Positions 29,023-38,635 of a stretch of 64,000 nucleotides of DNA are shown piece after piece. Position numbers and translations under genes: made by a program. The notes below the pieces were generated by a model. It searched no databases. It had not been told where the DNA came from and saw nothing but the letters and a program-made list of their open reading frames with translations. The DNA lies in NCBI RefSeq assembly GCF_024506435.1, contig NZ_JANIET010000001.1, positions 806,001 to 870,000 on the forward strand. The letters are read 5' to 3'. The stretch comes from Pantoea trifolii (GTDB taxonomy: Bacteria > Pseudomonadota > Gammaproteobacteria > Enterobacterales > Enterobacteriaceae). Numbering within the stretch: position 1 is the first letter of the stretch; every line of letters starts with the position of its first letter.

Positions 29023-29784
29023 ATGAAGGGACAAAGCCGTCTCGACCAGATTATGGACTATCTGAAGAGCCATAATTTGGTCACTGTTGAACAACTGGTG
29101 AGCGCTATTTCCGCCTCGCCAGCGACGATCCGCCGCGATCTGATCAAGCTGGATAAAGAGGGCGTTATTAGCCGCAGCCACGGCGGCGTTACGCTGAATC
29201 GCTTTATCCCCAATCAGCCGACCACGCTGGAGAAGATGCAGCGCAACCTCGCCGAGAAGCAGGCCATCGCGCAGTTTGCCGCCAGCTACGTGCAATCGGG
29301 TGATGCGGTGGTATTGGATGCCGGCACGACCATGCTGGAGCTGGCGCGCCAGCTGACGCACCTCAAGCTGCGGGTGATCACTGCCGATCTGCACATCGCG
29401 CTGTTTCTGTCCGAGTTTAAGCAAATCGAAACCACCATTATTGGTGGACGCATCGATGATTCCAGCCAGTCATGTATTGGTGAACATGGACGCCGCCTGC
29501 TACGCAGCATCAATCCCGACATCGCCTTTGTCAGCTGCAACTCGTGGAGCATCGAACGCGGGATTACCACGCCAACCGAAGATAAAGCCGGATTGAAGAT
29601 GGATCTGCTGGCTAATGCGCGCCGCCGCGTTCTGCTGGCGGACAGCAGCAAGTACGGTTCATGGTCACTGTATTGCGCCGCGCCGATTGATAGCCTGACC
29701 GATGTGGTGACGGATGCGCGTCTGGATGAAGCGGTGTGCCGCGATCTGCGCGAGCGAGGTATTGGATTGGAGTTAACGGTTTAG
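29023..29784 (+). CDS. DeoR-family transcriptional regulator of the acid-sugar cluster
   Basis: 253 residues. N-terminal DeoR helix-turn-helix (about 1-57: [41 protein letters not shown]) and a C-terminal sensor domain of the ribose-5-phosphate isomerase-like fold ([23 protein letters not shown] near residue 205). Sensors of this type bind phosphorylated sugar intermediates. It starts 6 bases after pdxA2, so it is the third gene of the kinase operon and is probably a local repressor. Confidence 0.9.
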   Translation: MKGQSRLDQIMDYLKSHNLVTVEQLVSAISASPATIRRDLIKLDKEGVISRSHGGVTLNRFIPNQPTTLEKMQRNLAEKQAIAQFAASYVQSGDAVVLDAGTTMLELARQLTHLKLRVITADLHIALFLSEFKQIETTIIGGRIDDSSQSCIGEHGRRLLRSINPDIAFVSCNSWSIERGITTPTEDKAGLKMDLLANARRRVLLADSSKYGSWSLYCAAPIDSLTDVVTDARLDEAVCRDLRERGIGLELTV

Positions 29785-29799
29785 ATTTAGATTGAGATT

Positions 29800-29985
29800 G
29801 TGCTGGCTGTCCCCCATCCCGGCCTTCCCCCGCCAGCGGGGGAAGGAGACGCTGCCACTTGCAACCTCGGAGCTGCATATTGCAGCATCTTCCTCCCCCA
29901 CTTGTGGGGGAGGACCGAGGTGGGGGACAGCGAGCACCAACCGAGGAGGGGGACTGCGGGCACCAACCGAGTCAGCGTACAGCGG
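29800..29985. repeat. C/G-rich hairpin repeat cluster
   Basis: Non-coding spacer with two related hairpins: CCTTCCCCC / GGGGGAAGG (29823-29846) and TCCTCCCCCAC-TT-GTGGGGGAGGA (29891-29914). Downstream are two near-identical direct repeats, GCGAGCACCAACCGAG and GCGGGCACCAACCGAG (29929-29972). This looks like a dispersed intergenic palindrome family between convergent genes, and may also stop transcription from both sides. Confidence 0.65.
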
Positions 29986-29995
29986 GCACTCAGAA

Positions 29996-30343
29996 TTACT
30001 TAACGTAAGCCAGCAAACTCAGCGAATCGCGCGCCAGCGACTTACACTTCTTGTCGTTGGTAATGGCGATACCGCTCAAATCCTTGTAGCTCTCTTCGCC
30101 CAGCGACTTCATGTTGTAATTGCTGTAGTTGCTTAAATCCCAACGGTTTTGTTGGGCGAAAAACACCAGCGCTTTACGAATCTGAGCGTCCGGCAAATCC
30201 TGATAGCCACAATCGTTCTTGAGATAAACGAACACGGCGGTGAGGTCGGCCAGATCTTCTGCTTCGGATTCGCTCAGGGCAAAACTGGTGGAGGAGAAGC
30301 CAAGGAGTCCCGCCAGCAGCAGGATCTTGATGCTTTTCGTCAT
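29996..30343 (-). CDS. yacC: YacC family exported protein
   Basis: 115 residues from ATG 30343, the length of E. coli YacC. Signal peptide MTKSIKILLLAGLLGFSSTS with cleavage after FA near residue 22, then ALSESEAEDLADLTAVFVYL, which with LVFFAQQNRWDLSNYSNYNM and LARDSLSLLAYVK is almost the E. coli sequence. Two cysteines of the mature protein probably form a disulfide. Periplasmic, related to PulS/OutS pilotins; function unknown. Divergent from cueO. Confidence 0.94.
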   Translation of the reverse strand: MTKSIKILLLAGLLGFSSTSFALSESEAEDLADLTAVFVYLKNDCGYQDLPDAQIRKALVFFAQQNRWDLSNYSNYNMKSLGEESYKDLSGIAITNDKKCKSLARDSLSLLAYVK

Positions 30344-30460
30344 AATGATTCTCAACAAGGGACAATTTATTGACGTTAGCACAGTTATTGCCGGTATTCC
30401 GCTAAATTTGCCCTTTCGGGCCATTCCCACCATTTTTATCAGCGCATTCTGTTTCAGGAC

Positions 30461-30491
30461 TTGACCCTCCCGCAGGGTAAAGGTTTACGCT
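30461..30491 (+). promoter_or_regulatory. CueR-type copper-responsive promoter of cueO
   Basis: -35 TTGACC (30461-30466) and -10 TACGCT (30486-30491) are separated by 19 bases, the over-long spacer of MerR-family promoters. The spacer carries the dyad ACCCTCCCGCAGGGT. E. coli cueO has the same design. CueR with Cu(I) would twist the DNA to activate it. Confidence 0.85.
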
Positions 30492-30520
30492 GTGCCCTTA
30501 TTCACGACAAGGATAAGAAT

Positions 30521-32110
30521 ATGCAACGTCGTCATTTTCTAAAGTTGACTGCCGCACTCAGCGCCGCCGGTGCGCTGCCGCTATGGAGCCGCTCACTAAT
30601 GGCCGCCACGCGCCCATTATTGCCGATTCCCTCTATTTTGCAGCCTGATGCCCGCGGGCAATACACCTTGACCGCCATGACCGGTAGCAGCCAATGGAAT
30701 GGCAAAGCGGTGCCTACCTGGGGATACAACGGTGGATTGCTCGGGCCTGCGCTGCGTCTGCAACGTAAAAAAGCGGTTACGGTGAATATCCATAATCAGC
30801 TGCCAGAAGCCACCACCTTGCACTGGCATGGGCTGGAAATTCCCGGCGACGTCGATGGCGGCCCGCAAGGGATTATTGCACCCGGTGCAACGCGTCAGGT
30901 GAGTTTCACCCCTGATCAACCCGCCGCGACCTGCTGGTTCCATCCGCATCTACACGGTAAAACCGGTTATCAGGTGGCGCAAGGTCTGGCCGGTTTGGTG
31001 CTGCTGGAGGATGAAGCGTCCGGCAAATTGCGTCTGCCAATGCAATGGGGCGAAGATGATGTGCCGCTGATTTTCCAGGATAAGCAGTTGAATAAAGCGG
31101 GAACGCAAATCGATTATCAGCTCGATATCATGCGTGCCGCCGTCGGCTGGTTCGGCGATATGATGCTGACCAACGGCGTGCAATATCCGCAGCATGCGGT
31201 GCCGCGCGGCTGGCTGCGTCTGCGGTTACTCAATGGCTGTAACGCGCGTTCGCTGCATATCGCCACCAGCGATCAACGTCCGCTGTATGTGATCGGCAGC
31301 GACGGCGGTTTGCTGGCCGAACCGGTGAAAGTGGAGAGCTTGCCGCTGCTGCCGGGCGAACGTTTTGAAGTGCTGGTGGATACGTCAGATGGCAAAGCCT
31401 TTGACGTGGTGACGTTGCCAGTCACGCAGATGGGCATGACGCTGGCACCGTTCGATCAACCGCTGCCGCTGGTCAACATTCTGCCGCTGCGCGTGCTGGC
31501 CAGCGGCACGTTACCGGACAAGCTGGTGGATCTGCCACCGATTCCTGCCACCGAAGGTCTGCAAAGCCGCTGGCTGCAGCTGATGATGGATCCGCAGCTT
31601 GATCAGCAAGGCATGCAGGCGTTGATGGATCGCTACGGCGATAAAGCCATGGGTGAGATGAAAATGGATCATGGCAATATGGATATGAGTCACAGCGCCA
31701 AGCCGATGGATCATGGCGACATGGCGATGGATCACGGCAGCCACGGTAAAACCGCCGCCTACGATTTCCACAACGGCAACAAGATCAACGGTCAGGCATT
31801 TAACATGACCAAGCCGATGTTCAATGTCGAATTGGGCAAGCTGGAGAAGTGGACGATTTCCGGTGAAGGCGATCACATGCTGCATCCGTTCCACATTCAC
31901 GGCACGCAGTTCCGCATCCTGTCAGAAAACGGCAAGCCGCCCGCGCCGCATCGCGCCGGCTGGAAAGACATGGTTAGCGTTAACGGTTGGCGCAGCGAAG
32001 TGCTGGTGCGCTTCAACTATGTCGCTAACGCCGACAATGCCTACATGGCGCATTGTCATCTGCTGGAACATGAAGATACCGGCATGATGCTCGGTTTTAG
32101 CGTCAGTTAA
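30521..32110 (+). CDS. cueO: CueO, periplasmic multicopper oxidase
   Basis: Oxidises Cu(I) and phenolic siderophores to protect the periplasm. 529 residues from the ATG at 30521. Tat signal [20 protein letters not shown] with cleavage after SLMA near residue 28. Cupredoxin domain copper motifs are HWHG and HPHLHG in the first domain, and HPFHIHG and [12 protein letters not shown] in the last. A Met/His-rich insert (about residues 375-410, [13 protein letters not shown]...) is the cuprous-ion-binding segment of CueO. The 3' end overlaps the convergent PLP-enzyme gene by 8 bases. E. coli has gcd downstream instead. Confidence 0.96.
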   Translation: MQRRHFLKLTAALSAAGALPLWSRSLMAATRPLLPIPSILQPDARGQYTLTAMTGSSQWNGKAVPTWGYNGGLLGPALRLQRKKAVTVNIHNQLPEATTLHWHGLEIPGDVDGGPQGIIAPGATRQVSFTPDQPAATCWFHPHLHGKTGYQVAQGLAGLVLLEDEASGKLRLPMQWGEDDVPLIFQDKQLNKAGTQIDYQLDIMRAAVGWFGDMMLTNGVQYPQHAVPRGWLRLRLLNGCNARSLHIATSDQRPLYVIGSDGGLLAEPVKVESLPLLPGERFEVLVDTSDGKAFDVVTLPVTQMGMTLAPFDQPLPLVNILPLRVLASGTLPDKLVDLPPIPATEGLQSRWLQLMMDPQLDQQGMQALMDRYGDKAMGEMKMDHGNMDMSHSAKPMDHGDMAMDHGSHGKTAAYDFHNGNKINGQAFNMTKPMFNVELGKLEKWTISGEGDHMLHPFHIHGTQFRILSENGKPPAPHRAGWKDMVSVNGWRSEVLVRFNYVANADNAYMAHCHLLEHEDTGMMLGFSVS

Positions 32111-33392
32111 CCGAGGCTTCCAGCGCCAGGCGCATATCCTCAATCAAGTCGTCAGGATGTTCGATACCAATCGACAAGCGCACGGTCGCGTCGGTGATGC
32201 CAATGCGTTGCCGCACATCCTGCGGCACGCCCGAATGGGTGGTGCTGGCAGGATGGCTGGCGAGCGATTCGGTGCCGCCGAGGCTCACCGCCAGCTTGAA
32301 CAGTTCCAGCGCATTCAGGAAACGGAACGCCGCCGCTTGCCCGCCACGAATATCAAACGAGAAGGTTGAGCCCGCGCCGCTGCACTGGCGCTGCCAGGTT
32401 TTGCCCGCCGGACTTTCAGCCGCCAGATATGGCAGCCAATACAGTTTTTCCACCTGCGGATGATCGCGCAAAAACGCCGCCACTTTCTCGGCATTGCTGG
32501 TGGCTTTCTCCATGCGCAGCGACAGCGTTTCCAGCGAGCGACCAATCATCCAGCTGGAGTGCGGATCCAGCTGCGTGCCGATGGCGCTGCGCAGCGAACG
32601 CACTTTGCCGACCAGCGCTTCGCTCCCCAGTACCGCACCGGCAATCAGATCCGAATGGCCGCCGACATATTTGGTCAGGGAATAGAGCGACAAATCCGCG
32701 CCGTGCTGCAACGGACGTTGAAACAGTGGGCCGAGCAATGTGTTATCGCAGGCGAGAATCGGCCGTGAACCTTGCTGCTGCGCAATCACATCCGCCACCT
32801 GCTGCATCAACTGAATATCCACCAAACTGTTGGTCGGATTGGCGGGCGTCTCAATCAAAATCAGCGCCACGCGTCCGCGCTGCCACGCCAGTTTCGCCGC
32901 TTCATGCACTTTATCTTCGTCGGTGCCATCGCTGAATCCCACTGCTTTGATCTCTAAATCGTGCAGCGTTTTGCTCAACAGCGTTTCGGTGCCGCCATAC
33001 AGCGGCTGGGAATGCAGAATCACTTCACCCGGACGCGCAAATGTCAGCAGCGTGGTGGCAATGGCCGACATGCCGGAAGAGAACAGCGCCGCGCTTTCCG
33101 CGCCTTCGTACACCGCCAGCCGATCCTCCACGATTTCGCTGTTGGGATGGTTGAAGCGCGAGTAGACCAGCCCGCCAGTTTTGCCTTCTGGCGGTTGTTT
33201 GCGTCCGGCGACGAAATCGAAAAAGTCCTGTCCCTCTTCGGCGCTGTTAAACACAAAGGTGGAGGTAAGAAACACCGGCGGTTTCACCGCGCCTTCCGAT
33301 AACTGCGGATCGTAACCGTAATTCAGCATCTGCGTTTCCGGGTGCAACGCGCGCGTACCAATCGTGGTTTTTTTACTGGATGAAGCGGTCAT
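32103..33392 (-). CDS. Cystathionine gamma-synthase/lyase-family PLP enzyme
   Basis: 429-residue Cys/Met-metabolism fold-type I enzyme. PLP Lys is K241 in [12 protein letters not shown]; the phosphate and ring contacts include SSGMSAI (105-111), Tyr in SQPLYGGT and Asp in ACDNTLL. The N-terminal [12 protein letters not shown] and the [11 protein letters not shown] insertion resemble a subgroup labelled cystathionine gamma-synthase family or methionine gamma-lyase-like, not E. coli MetB (386 residues). Role could be sulfur amino-acid breakdown or transsulfuration. It stands alone, divergent from hpt. Confidence 0.87.
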   Translation of the reverse strand: MTASSSKKTTIGTRALHPETQMLNYGYDPQLSEGAVKPPVFLTSTFVFNSAEEGQDFFDFVAGRKQPPEGKTGGLVYSRFNHPNSEIVEDRLAVYEGAESAALFSSGMSAIATTLLTFARPGEVILHSQPLYGGTETLLSKTLHDLEIKAVGFSDGTDEDKVHEAAKLAWQRGRVALILIETPANPTNSLVDIQLMQQVADVIAQQQGSRPILACDNTLLGPLFQRPLQHGADLSLYSLTKYVGGHSDLIAGAVLGSEALVGKVRSLRSAIGTQLDPHSSWMIGRSLETLSLRMEKATSNAEKVAAFLRDHPQVEKLYWLPYLAAESPAGKTWQRQCSGAGSTFSFDIRGGQAAAFRFLNALELFKLAVSLGGTESLASHPASTTHSGVPQDVRQRIGITDATVRLSIGIEHPDDLIEDMRLALEASVN

Positions 33393-33557
33393 AGGAACTC
33401 CAGAACTCGGCGGTGAAAGGGCGGACAGGTTCCTACAGTTAACGCCAGTGCGATAAATTTCGCCACGGAATCGTTTGCGTTCTGTGCGCGGCGTTAGACG
33501 CTGGCTCGACTATGATAGACTTCGTGGCTTTCCAAAAACCGTAACTGGACGCATGCA

Positions 33558-34094
33558 ATGAAACATACCGTCGACGTGATGATCTCCGAGCAAGAGATCG
33601 CAACCCGAATTGCCGAACTGGGCAAGCAGATTAACGAGCACTACCGCGACAGCGGCAGCGAAATGGTGCTGGTGGGTTTGCTGCGCGGCTCCTTTATGTT
33701 TATGGCCGATCTGTGCCGCGCCATCGACGTGCCGCATGAAGTCGACTTTATGACTGCGTCAAGCTACGGCAGCGGTATGTCGAGCAGCCGCGATGTGAAA
33801 ATCCTCAAAGATCTCGATGAAGATATTCGTGGCAAAGATGTGCTGATCGTGGAAGACATCATCGATTCCGGCAACACGCTGAGCAAAGTGCGTGAGATTC
33901 TGCGCCTGCGCGAGCCAAAGTCACTGGCGATTTGTACTTTGCTGGATAAGCCCGAGCGCCGCGAAGTGGATGTCACCGTCGAATACGTGGGCTTCACCAT
34001 TCCCGATGAGTTCGTGGTGGGCTTTGGTATTGATTACGCTCAGCGCTATCGCCATCTGCCGTATATCGGCAAAGTTATCCCGACCGGTGAATAA
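33558..34094 (+). CDS. hpt: Hypoxanthine phosphoribosyltransferase
   Basis: Purine salvage: hypoxanthine (and guanine weakly) plus PRPP gives IMP/GMP. 178 residues, as in E. coli. The PRPP motif [13 protein letters not shown] (about 95-107) and the N-terminal [18 protein letters not shown] match. Single gene with its own promoter region. In E. coli the carbonic anhydrase gene can lies next to it on the other strand; here the 192-bp spacer to yadG holds none. Confidence 0.96.
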   Translation: MKHTVDVMISEQEIATRIAELGKQINEHYRDSGSEMVLVGLLRGSFMFMADLCRAIDVPHEVDFMTASSYGSGMSSSRDVKILKDLDEDIRGKDVLIVEDIIDSGNTLSKVREILRLREPKSLAICTLLDKPERREVDVTVEYVGFTIPDEFVVGFGIDYAQRYRHLPYIGKVIPTGE

Positions 34095-34286
34095 CCGCAC
34101 AATCGTCCAAGGCTAATCTCCCCCGCCTGCGATACACTGCGCAGCCCGTGAGTCAACGACTTAGGGGCTGGCTTCACTCTCTGCTAAACTCCATTGATTT
34201 CTTAATGTTAATGACCGCGACATCGTTCGTGCGCATTACCATTTTCATAGGCCTTTGATGTCTCTACAACAAGGTATGGATTCGCA

Positions 34287-35213
34287 ATGACATATGCACT
34301 GGAAATTTCCGGGCTGACCAAAACCTATCCCGGCGGCGTACAGGCGCTGAAAGGACTCGATCTCAACGTGGAAGCGGGCGATTTTTACGCTCTGCTGGGG
34401 CCAAACGGCGCCGGAAAATCCACCACCATCGGTATTATCAGCTCGTTAGTGAATAAAACCGGCGGTAGCGTGCGCGTGTTTGGCTATGACCTGCAAAAAG
34501 ACGTGGTCAACGCCAAGCGTCAGCTTGGGCTGGTGCCGCAGGAGTTCAACTTCAACCCGTTTGAAACCGTGATGCAGATTGTGGTCAATCAGGCCGGTTA
34601 CTACGGCGTTGAACGCGCCGAAGCCAATAAGCGCGCGGAAAAATACCTCAATCAGCTCGATCTGTGGGGCAAACGCAACGAACGTGCACGCATGCTTTCG
34701 GGCGGTATGAAGCGTCGTCTGATGATCGCGCGTGCGCTGATGCATGAGCCGAAGCTGCTGATCCTCGACGAACCGACCGCGGGCGTAGACATCGAACTGC
34801 GCCGTTCAATGTGGAGTTTCCTGAAAGAGCTGAATATCAAAGGCACCACCATCATCCTCACCACGCACTATCTGGAAGAGGCGGAAATGCTGTGCCGCAA
34901 CATTGGCATTATTCAGAGCGGCGAGCTGGTGGAAAACACCTCTATGAAGGGATTGCTCTCTAAGCTGCAATCCGAAACCTTTATTCTCGATCTGGCACCG
35001 CGCAGCCCGCTGCCGCAGCTGGAGGGCTTCCAGTATCGTCTGGTCGATACCTCTACGCTGGAAGTGGAAGTGATGCGCGAGCAAGGTCTCAACAGCGTGT
35101 TCAGCCAGCTGAGCGCGCAGGGCGTGCAGGTGCTGAGCATGCGCAATAAAGCGAACCGCCTTGAGGAGCTGTTCGTCAGCCTGACACAGGGAAAAACAGG
35201 AGTGAAAGCATGA
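34287..35213 (+). CDS. yadG: ABC transporter ATP-binding protein YadG
   Basis: 308 residues. Walker A GPNGAGKST (about 38-46), signature LSGGMKRR, Walker B LLILDEPTAGVD and a switch His in LTTHYLEE. DRA/ABC-2 export type, with a C-terminal extension of about 90 residues. Overlaps yadH by 4 bases, making a two-gene exporter. Substrate unknown in E. coli as well. Confidence 0.94.
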   Translation: MTYALEISGLTKTYPGGVQALKGLDLNVEAGDFYALLGPNGAGKSTTIGIISSLVNKTGGSVRVFGYDLQKDVVNAKRQLGLVPQEFNFNPFETVMQIVVNQAGYYGVERAEANKRAEKYLNQLDLWGKRNERARMLSGGMKRRLMIARALMHEPKLLILDEPTAGVDIELRRSMWSFLKELNIKGTTIILTTHYLEEAEMLCRNIGIIQSGELVENTSMKGLLSKLQSETFILDLAPRSPLPQLEGFQYRLVDTSTLEVEVMREQGLNSVFSQLSAQGVQVLSMRNKANRLEELFVSLTQGKTGVKA

Positions 35214-35980
35214 CGCACTTGTATTGGGTGGCGCTCAAGAGCATCTGGAGCAAAGAAATTAACCGCTTCGCCCGCATCTGGATTCAGACGCTGGTGCCGC
35301 CGGTGATCACCATGACGCTCTACTTCATCATCTTCGGCAACCTGATTGGTTCACGCATCGGCGATATGCACGGTTTCAGCTACATGCAGTTTATCGTGCC
35401 GGGCCTGATCATGATGGCGGTGATCACCAACGCTTACGCCAACGTGGCGTCATCGTTCTTTAGCGCCAAGTTCCAGCGCAACATCGAAGAACTGCTGGTG
35501 GCGCCGGTACCAACCCACATCATCATCGCCGGTTATGTCGGCGGCGGCGTGGCGCGCGGCGTGTGCGTGGGGATTTTGGTGACCGCGATTTCGCTGTTCT
35601 TCGTGCCGTTCCACGTGCATTCGTGGTCGATGGTAGCGGTGACGCTGCTGCTGACGGCGATTCTGTTCTCGCTGGCGGGCCTGCTGAATGCGGTATTCGC
35701 GCGCACCTTTGACGATATCAGCCTGATTCCGACCTTCGTGCTGACGCCGTTAACCTATCTCGGCGGCGTGTTCTACTCGCTGACGTTGCTGCCACCGTTC
35801 TGGCAAGCGGTGTCGAAGCTGAATCCGGTGGTGTATATGATCAGCGGCTTCCGTTACGGTTTCCTCGGCATTAACGATGTGCCGTTGGTGTTTACCCTGT
35901 CGGTGCTGATCGCCTTTATCGTGGTGTTTTATGTGTTGGTGTATTCGTTGATTCAGCGTGGCAGAGGATTGCGGACGTAA
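35210..35980 (+). CDS. yadH: ABC-2 type transporter permease YadH
   Basis: 256-residue inner-membrane permease with about six helices. The ABC-2 signature region LTYLGGVFYSLTLLPPFWQAV lies near residues 180-200. It pairs with YadG as an exporter of unknown substrate. Start ATG overlaps the yadG stop (ATGA). Confidence 0.94.
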   Translation: MTHLYWVALKSIWSKEINRFARIWIQTLVPPVITMTLYFIIFGNLIGSRIGDMHGFSYMQFIVPGLIMMAVITNAYANVASSFFSAKFQRNIEELLVAPVPTHIIIAGYVGGGVARGVCVGILVTAISLFFVPFHVHSWSMVAVTLLLTAILFSLAGLLNAVFARTFDDISLIPTFVLTPLTYLGGVFYSLTLLPPFWQAVSKLNPVVYMISGFRYGFLGINDVPLVFTLSVLIAFIVVFYVLVYSLIQRGRGLRT

Positions 35981-35983
35981 AAA

Positions 35984-36018
35984 AACAAGGGCGCGGTATA
36001 AAAACCGCGCCCTTGTTA
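35984..36018. terminator. Bidirectional terminator between yadH and panD
   Basis: AACAAGGGCGCGGT-ATAAAAA-CCGCGCCCTTGTT: a 13-14-bp stem with A-run on the left and T-rich sequence on the right, between convergent yadH and panD. Confidence 0.93.
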
Positions 36019-36020
36019 TA

Positions 36021-36401
36021 TCAGGCGACCTGAACCGGTAACGCTTTGGCGAGGCGCTTCATTTCGTTATCGCCTTCAAAGTAGGCGACTTTCGGCTGCC
36101 AGCTGCGCGCGACTTCATCTTCTACCTGCACGTAAGAGCAGATGATCATGATATCGCCGGCGCAGGCGCAACGCGCGGCGGCACCGTTGACTGAGATAAT
36201 CTTCGAGCCACGTTCAGCGGCAATCGCGTAGGTGGAAAAACGCTGACCGTTGGTGACGTTGTAGATGTCGATGGCTTCGTATTGCAGAATGCCAGAGGCG
36301 TCGAGGAAATCCTGGTCAATGGCGCAGGAACCTTCGTAATGCAAATCTGCCTGAGTGACTTTAACGCGATGCAGTTTGCCTTGAAGTACGGTGCGAATCA
36401 T
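36021..36401 (-). CDS. panD: Aspartate 1-decarboxylase (pyruvoyl)
   Basis: Makes beta-alanine for pantothenate. 126 residues, the E. coli length. Self-processing site G24-S25 in [11 protein letters not shown] yields the pyruvoyl group. Other family motifs: [15 protein letters not shown] and [14 protein letters not shown]. Clustered with panC and panB on the same strand; the maturation factor PanZ is not in the window. The yadD gene found here in E. coli is absent. Confidence 0.97.
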   Translation of the reverse strand: MIRTVLQGKLHRVKVTQADLHYEGSCAIDQDFLDASGILQYEAIDIYNVTNGQRFSTYAIAAERGSKIISVNGAAARCACAGDIMIICSYVQVEDEVARSWQPKVAYFEGDNEMKRLAKALPVQVA

Positions 36402-36442
36402 AACTGTCTAACCTTGTTAAGCTGCCAATAAACGACGGAAAA

Positions 36443-37297
36443 CTACTCCGTCAGATCCACTTGCTGATTATCAATCAGACGCGCATTGCCGAGCCATGCG
36501 GCCATCAGAATCACCGCGCGCTGGCTGTCCACGTTGAGCGCTTGTAAGGTTTCGGCATCGCAAATCGCCAGTCCATCCGGACGGAAACCCTTCTCGCGCA
36601 ACGCCACTTCCGCGTGCTCGATAATCTCTTCGACATGGCGCTCGCCGTTGCTCAGACGTTCGGCCATGCTGTTCATCACCTGGCTGAGACCGGCGGCGAT
36701 GTTACGCTCGTCGGCGGTGAGATAGCCATTGCGCGAACTCAGCGCCAGGCCATCTTTCGCGCGCACCGTTGGCACGCCCACAATCTCGATATCGAAGCCC
36801 ATATCCGCCACCATCTTGCGGATGATTGCCAGCTGCTGAAAATCCTTCTCGCCAAAGCAGGCGATGTCAGGCTGCACCAGATTAAACAGTTTGCTGACGA
36901 TGGTAGAGACGCCACGGAAATGTCCTGGACGGCTGGCCCCTTCCAGCAGCGATGATAAACCCGGCACTTCCACGAAGGTTTGGCTATCAAGGCCTTTTGG
37001 ATAGACATCCGCGGGCGCGGGGGCGAACACCAGATCCACGCTATGACGATTCAGCTTCTCACAATCGTCCTGCAGCGTGCGCGGATAGCGCGCCAGATCG
37101 TCGGGACGATCAAACTGCATCGGGTTAACGAAAATCGAGACCACCACAACGTCGGCGCGCTCGCGCGCTTCATCGACCAACGTCAGATGACCGTCGTGCA
37201 GGTTGCCCATGGTGGGCACCAGCGCGATACGTTTGCCTGCCTGACGCCAGCGACGAATTTCACGACGCAGCATCGGCAGTGTTTCAATGATCAGCAC
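36443..37297 (-). CDS. panC: Pantothenate synthetase
   Basis: ATP-dependent ligation of pantoate and beta-alanine. 284 residues (E. coli 283). The nucleotidyltransferase HxGH motif is in [12 protein letters not shown], and the second ATP motif [13 protein letters not shown] and SSRNGYLT (KMSKS-like region) follow. In the panB-panC operon, 15 bases after panB. Confidence 0.97.
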   Translation of the reverse strand: MLIIETLPMLRREIRRWRQAGKRIALVPTMGNLHDGHLTLVDEARERADVVVVSIFVNPMQFDRPDDLARYPRTLQDDCEKLNRHSVDLVFAPAPADVYPKGLDSQTFVEVPGLSSLLEGASRPGHFRGVSTIVSKLFNLVQPDIACFGEKDFQQLAIIRKMVADMGFDIEIVGVPTVRAKDGLALSSRNGYLTADERNIAAGLSQVMNSMAERLSNGERHVEEIIEHAEVALREKGFRPDGLAICDAETLQALNVDSQRAVILMAAWLGNARLIDNQQVDLTE

Positions 37298-37312
37298 TGC
37301 AAATCTCCTGAT

Positions 37313-38107
37313 TTACTGGAAACTGTGTTCAGCGGCAGGGTAGCGGCCCGCTTCAACGTCGGCGATATATTGGCGAATCGCCGCGCGAATGTCGCCGGTT
37401 TCAGCGAGGAAATTTTTGGCAAATTTGGGAATGTGGCCGCCGGTAATGCCAAAGGCGTCGTGCATCACCAGAATCTGACCGTCAGTGACGTTGCCCGCAC
37501 CGATGCCGATCACCGGCACCGACAGCGCTTTGGTGACGCGCTCCGCCAGCGCCACCGGCACGCACTCCAGCACCAGCAGCTGCATACCGGCGGCTTCCAG
37601 CGCTAGCGCATCGGCCAGCAGACGTTCAGCGGCAGCTTCATCGCGGCCCTGCACTTTATAGCCACCGAAGATGTTCACCGATTGCGGCGTCAGGCCTAAG
37701 TGGCCGCACACCGGCACGGCGCGCTCGGTGAGCATACGCACGGTTTCCGCCAGCCACTCGCCACCTTCCAGCTTCACCATATTGGCGCCCGCGCGCATCA
37801 GCTGTGCGGCGTTAGTGAACGTCTGTTCCGGCGTGGCGTAACTCATAAACGGCAGATCGGCCATCAGCAGCGCCAGCGGCGCGCCACGGCGCACGGCGGC
37901 GGTGTGATAGGCGATATCGTTCACGGTGACCGGCAAGGTCGATTCGTGGCCCTGCACGGTCATGCCGAGCGAATCACCAATCAGCATCACCTGAATGCCT
38001 TCATCGGCAAACAGGCGGGCAAAACTGAAGTCGTACGCCGTCAGCGTGGCAAATTTGCGGCCGCTGGTTTTGAGTTGGCGTAAATGGGAGAGGGTTGTTG
38101 GTTTCAT
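37313..38107 (-). CDS. panB: 3-methyl-2-oxobutanoate hydroxymethyltransferase
   Basis: First committed pantothenate step: ketoisovalerate plus methylene-THF gives ketopantoate. 264 residues from the ATG at 38107 ([13 protein letters not shown]), the E. coli length; a GTG just before it would add one residue. Mg-binding Asp is in LIGDSLGM, and the [13 protein letters not shown] and [11 protein letters not shown] motifs of the barrel are intact. Confidence 0.97.
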   Translation of the reverse strand: MKPTTLSHLRQLKTSGRKFATLTAYDFSFARLFADEGIQVMLIGDSLGMTVQGHESTLPVTVNDIAYHTAAVRRGAPLALLMADLPFMSYATPEQTFTNAAQLMRAGANMVKLEGGEWLAETVRMLTERAVPVCGHLGLTPQSVNIFGGYKVQGRDEAAAERLLADALALEAAGMQLLVLECVPVALAERVTKALSVPVIGIGAGNVTDGQILVMHDAFGITGGHIPKFAKNFLAETGDIRAAIRQYIADVEAGRYPAAEHSFQ

Positions 38108-38149
38108 CACACGCTCCAGAGTTTTCTGATGCGCGCAGTGTACTACGGC

Positions 38150-38635
38150 TTACTCAGACCACAAACGGATAGCGCTGCGATCCAGAGTGGCAAGAATGGC
38201 AGATAAAGCTTGCCCGTTCGGCAGCGACAATTGCGGGGCAATCTCCAGCAGCGGCACCAGCATAAAGGCGCGATTGTGCATGTCGTAATGCGGCACGGTC
38301 AGACGCGGCGTGGAAATGGTTTCGCTGCCAAACAGCATGATATCGAGATCCAGCGTGCGCGGTCCCCAGCGTTCGGCTTTGCGCACGCGACCGTGCTCCA
38401 GCTCAATGCGCTGGGTATGATCGAGCAGCGCATCGGCCTCCAGTGCAGTTTCCAGCGCCACCACCGCATTAAGGTAATCGGGTTGATCCGGCGGACCGTA
38501 CGGCGGTGTGCGATACAGCGATGACGTGGCGATGCGCGAAGTGTGCGGAATGGCGTCTAGCGCGGCCAACGCTGCATCAACCTGATGCAGCGGATCGGCC
38601 AGATTACTGCCTAAAGCGAGGTAAACGCGGGTCAT
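38150..38635 (-). CDS. folK: 6-hydroxymethyl-7,8-dihydropterin pyrophosphokinase
   Basis: Folate synthesis step before FolP. 161 residues (E. coli HPPK 159). N-terminal [19 protein letters not shown] and the catalytic [15 protein letters not shown] with paired Asp residues (near 95 and 97) that bind Mg-ATP. Its start overlaps the pcnB stop by 4 bases. The E. coli yad fimbrial operon, between panB and folK there, is missing here. Confidence 0.96.
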   Translation of the reverse strand: MTRVYLALGSNLADPLHQVDAALAALDAIPHTSRIATSSLYRTPPYGPPDQPDYLNAVVALETALEADALLDHTQRIELEHGRVRKAERWGPRTLDLDIMLFGSETISTPRLTVPHYDMHNRAFMLVPLLEIAPQLSLPNGQALSAILATLDRSAIRLWSE

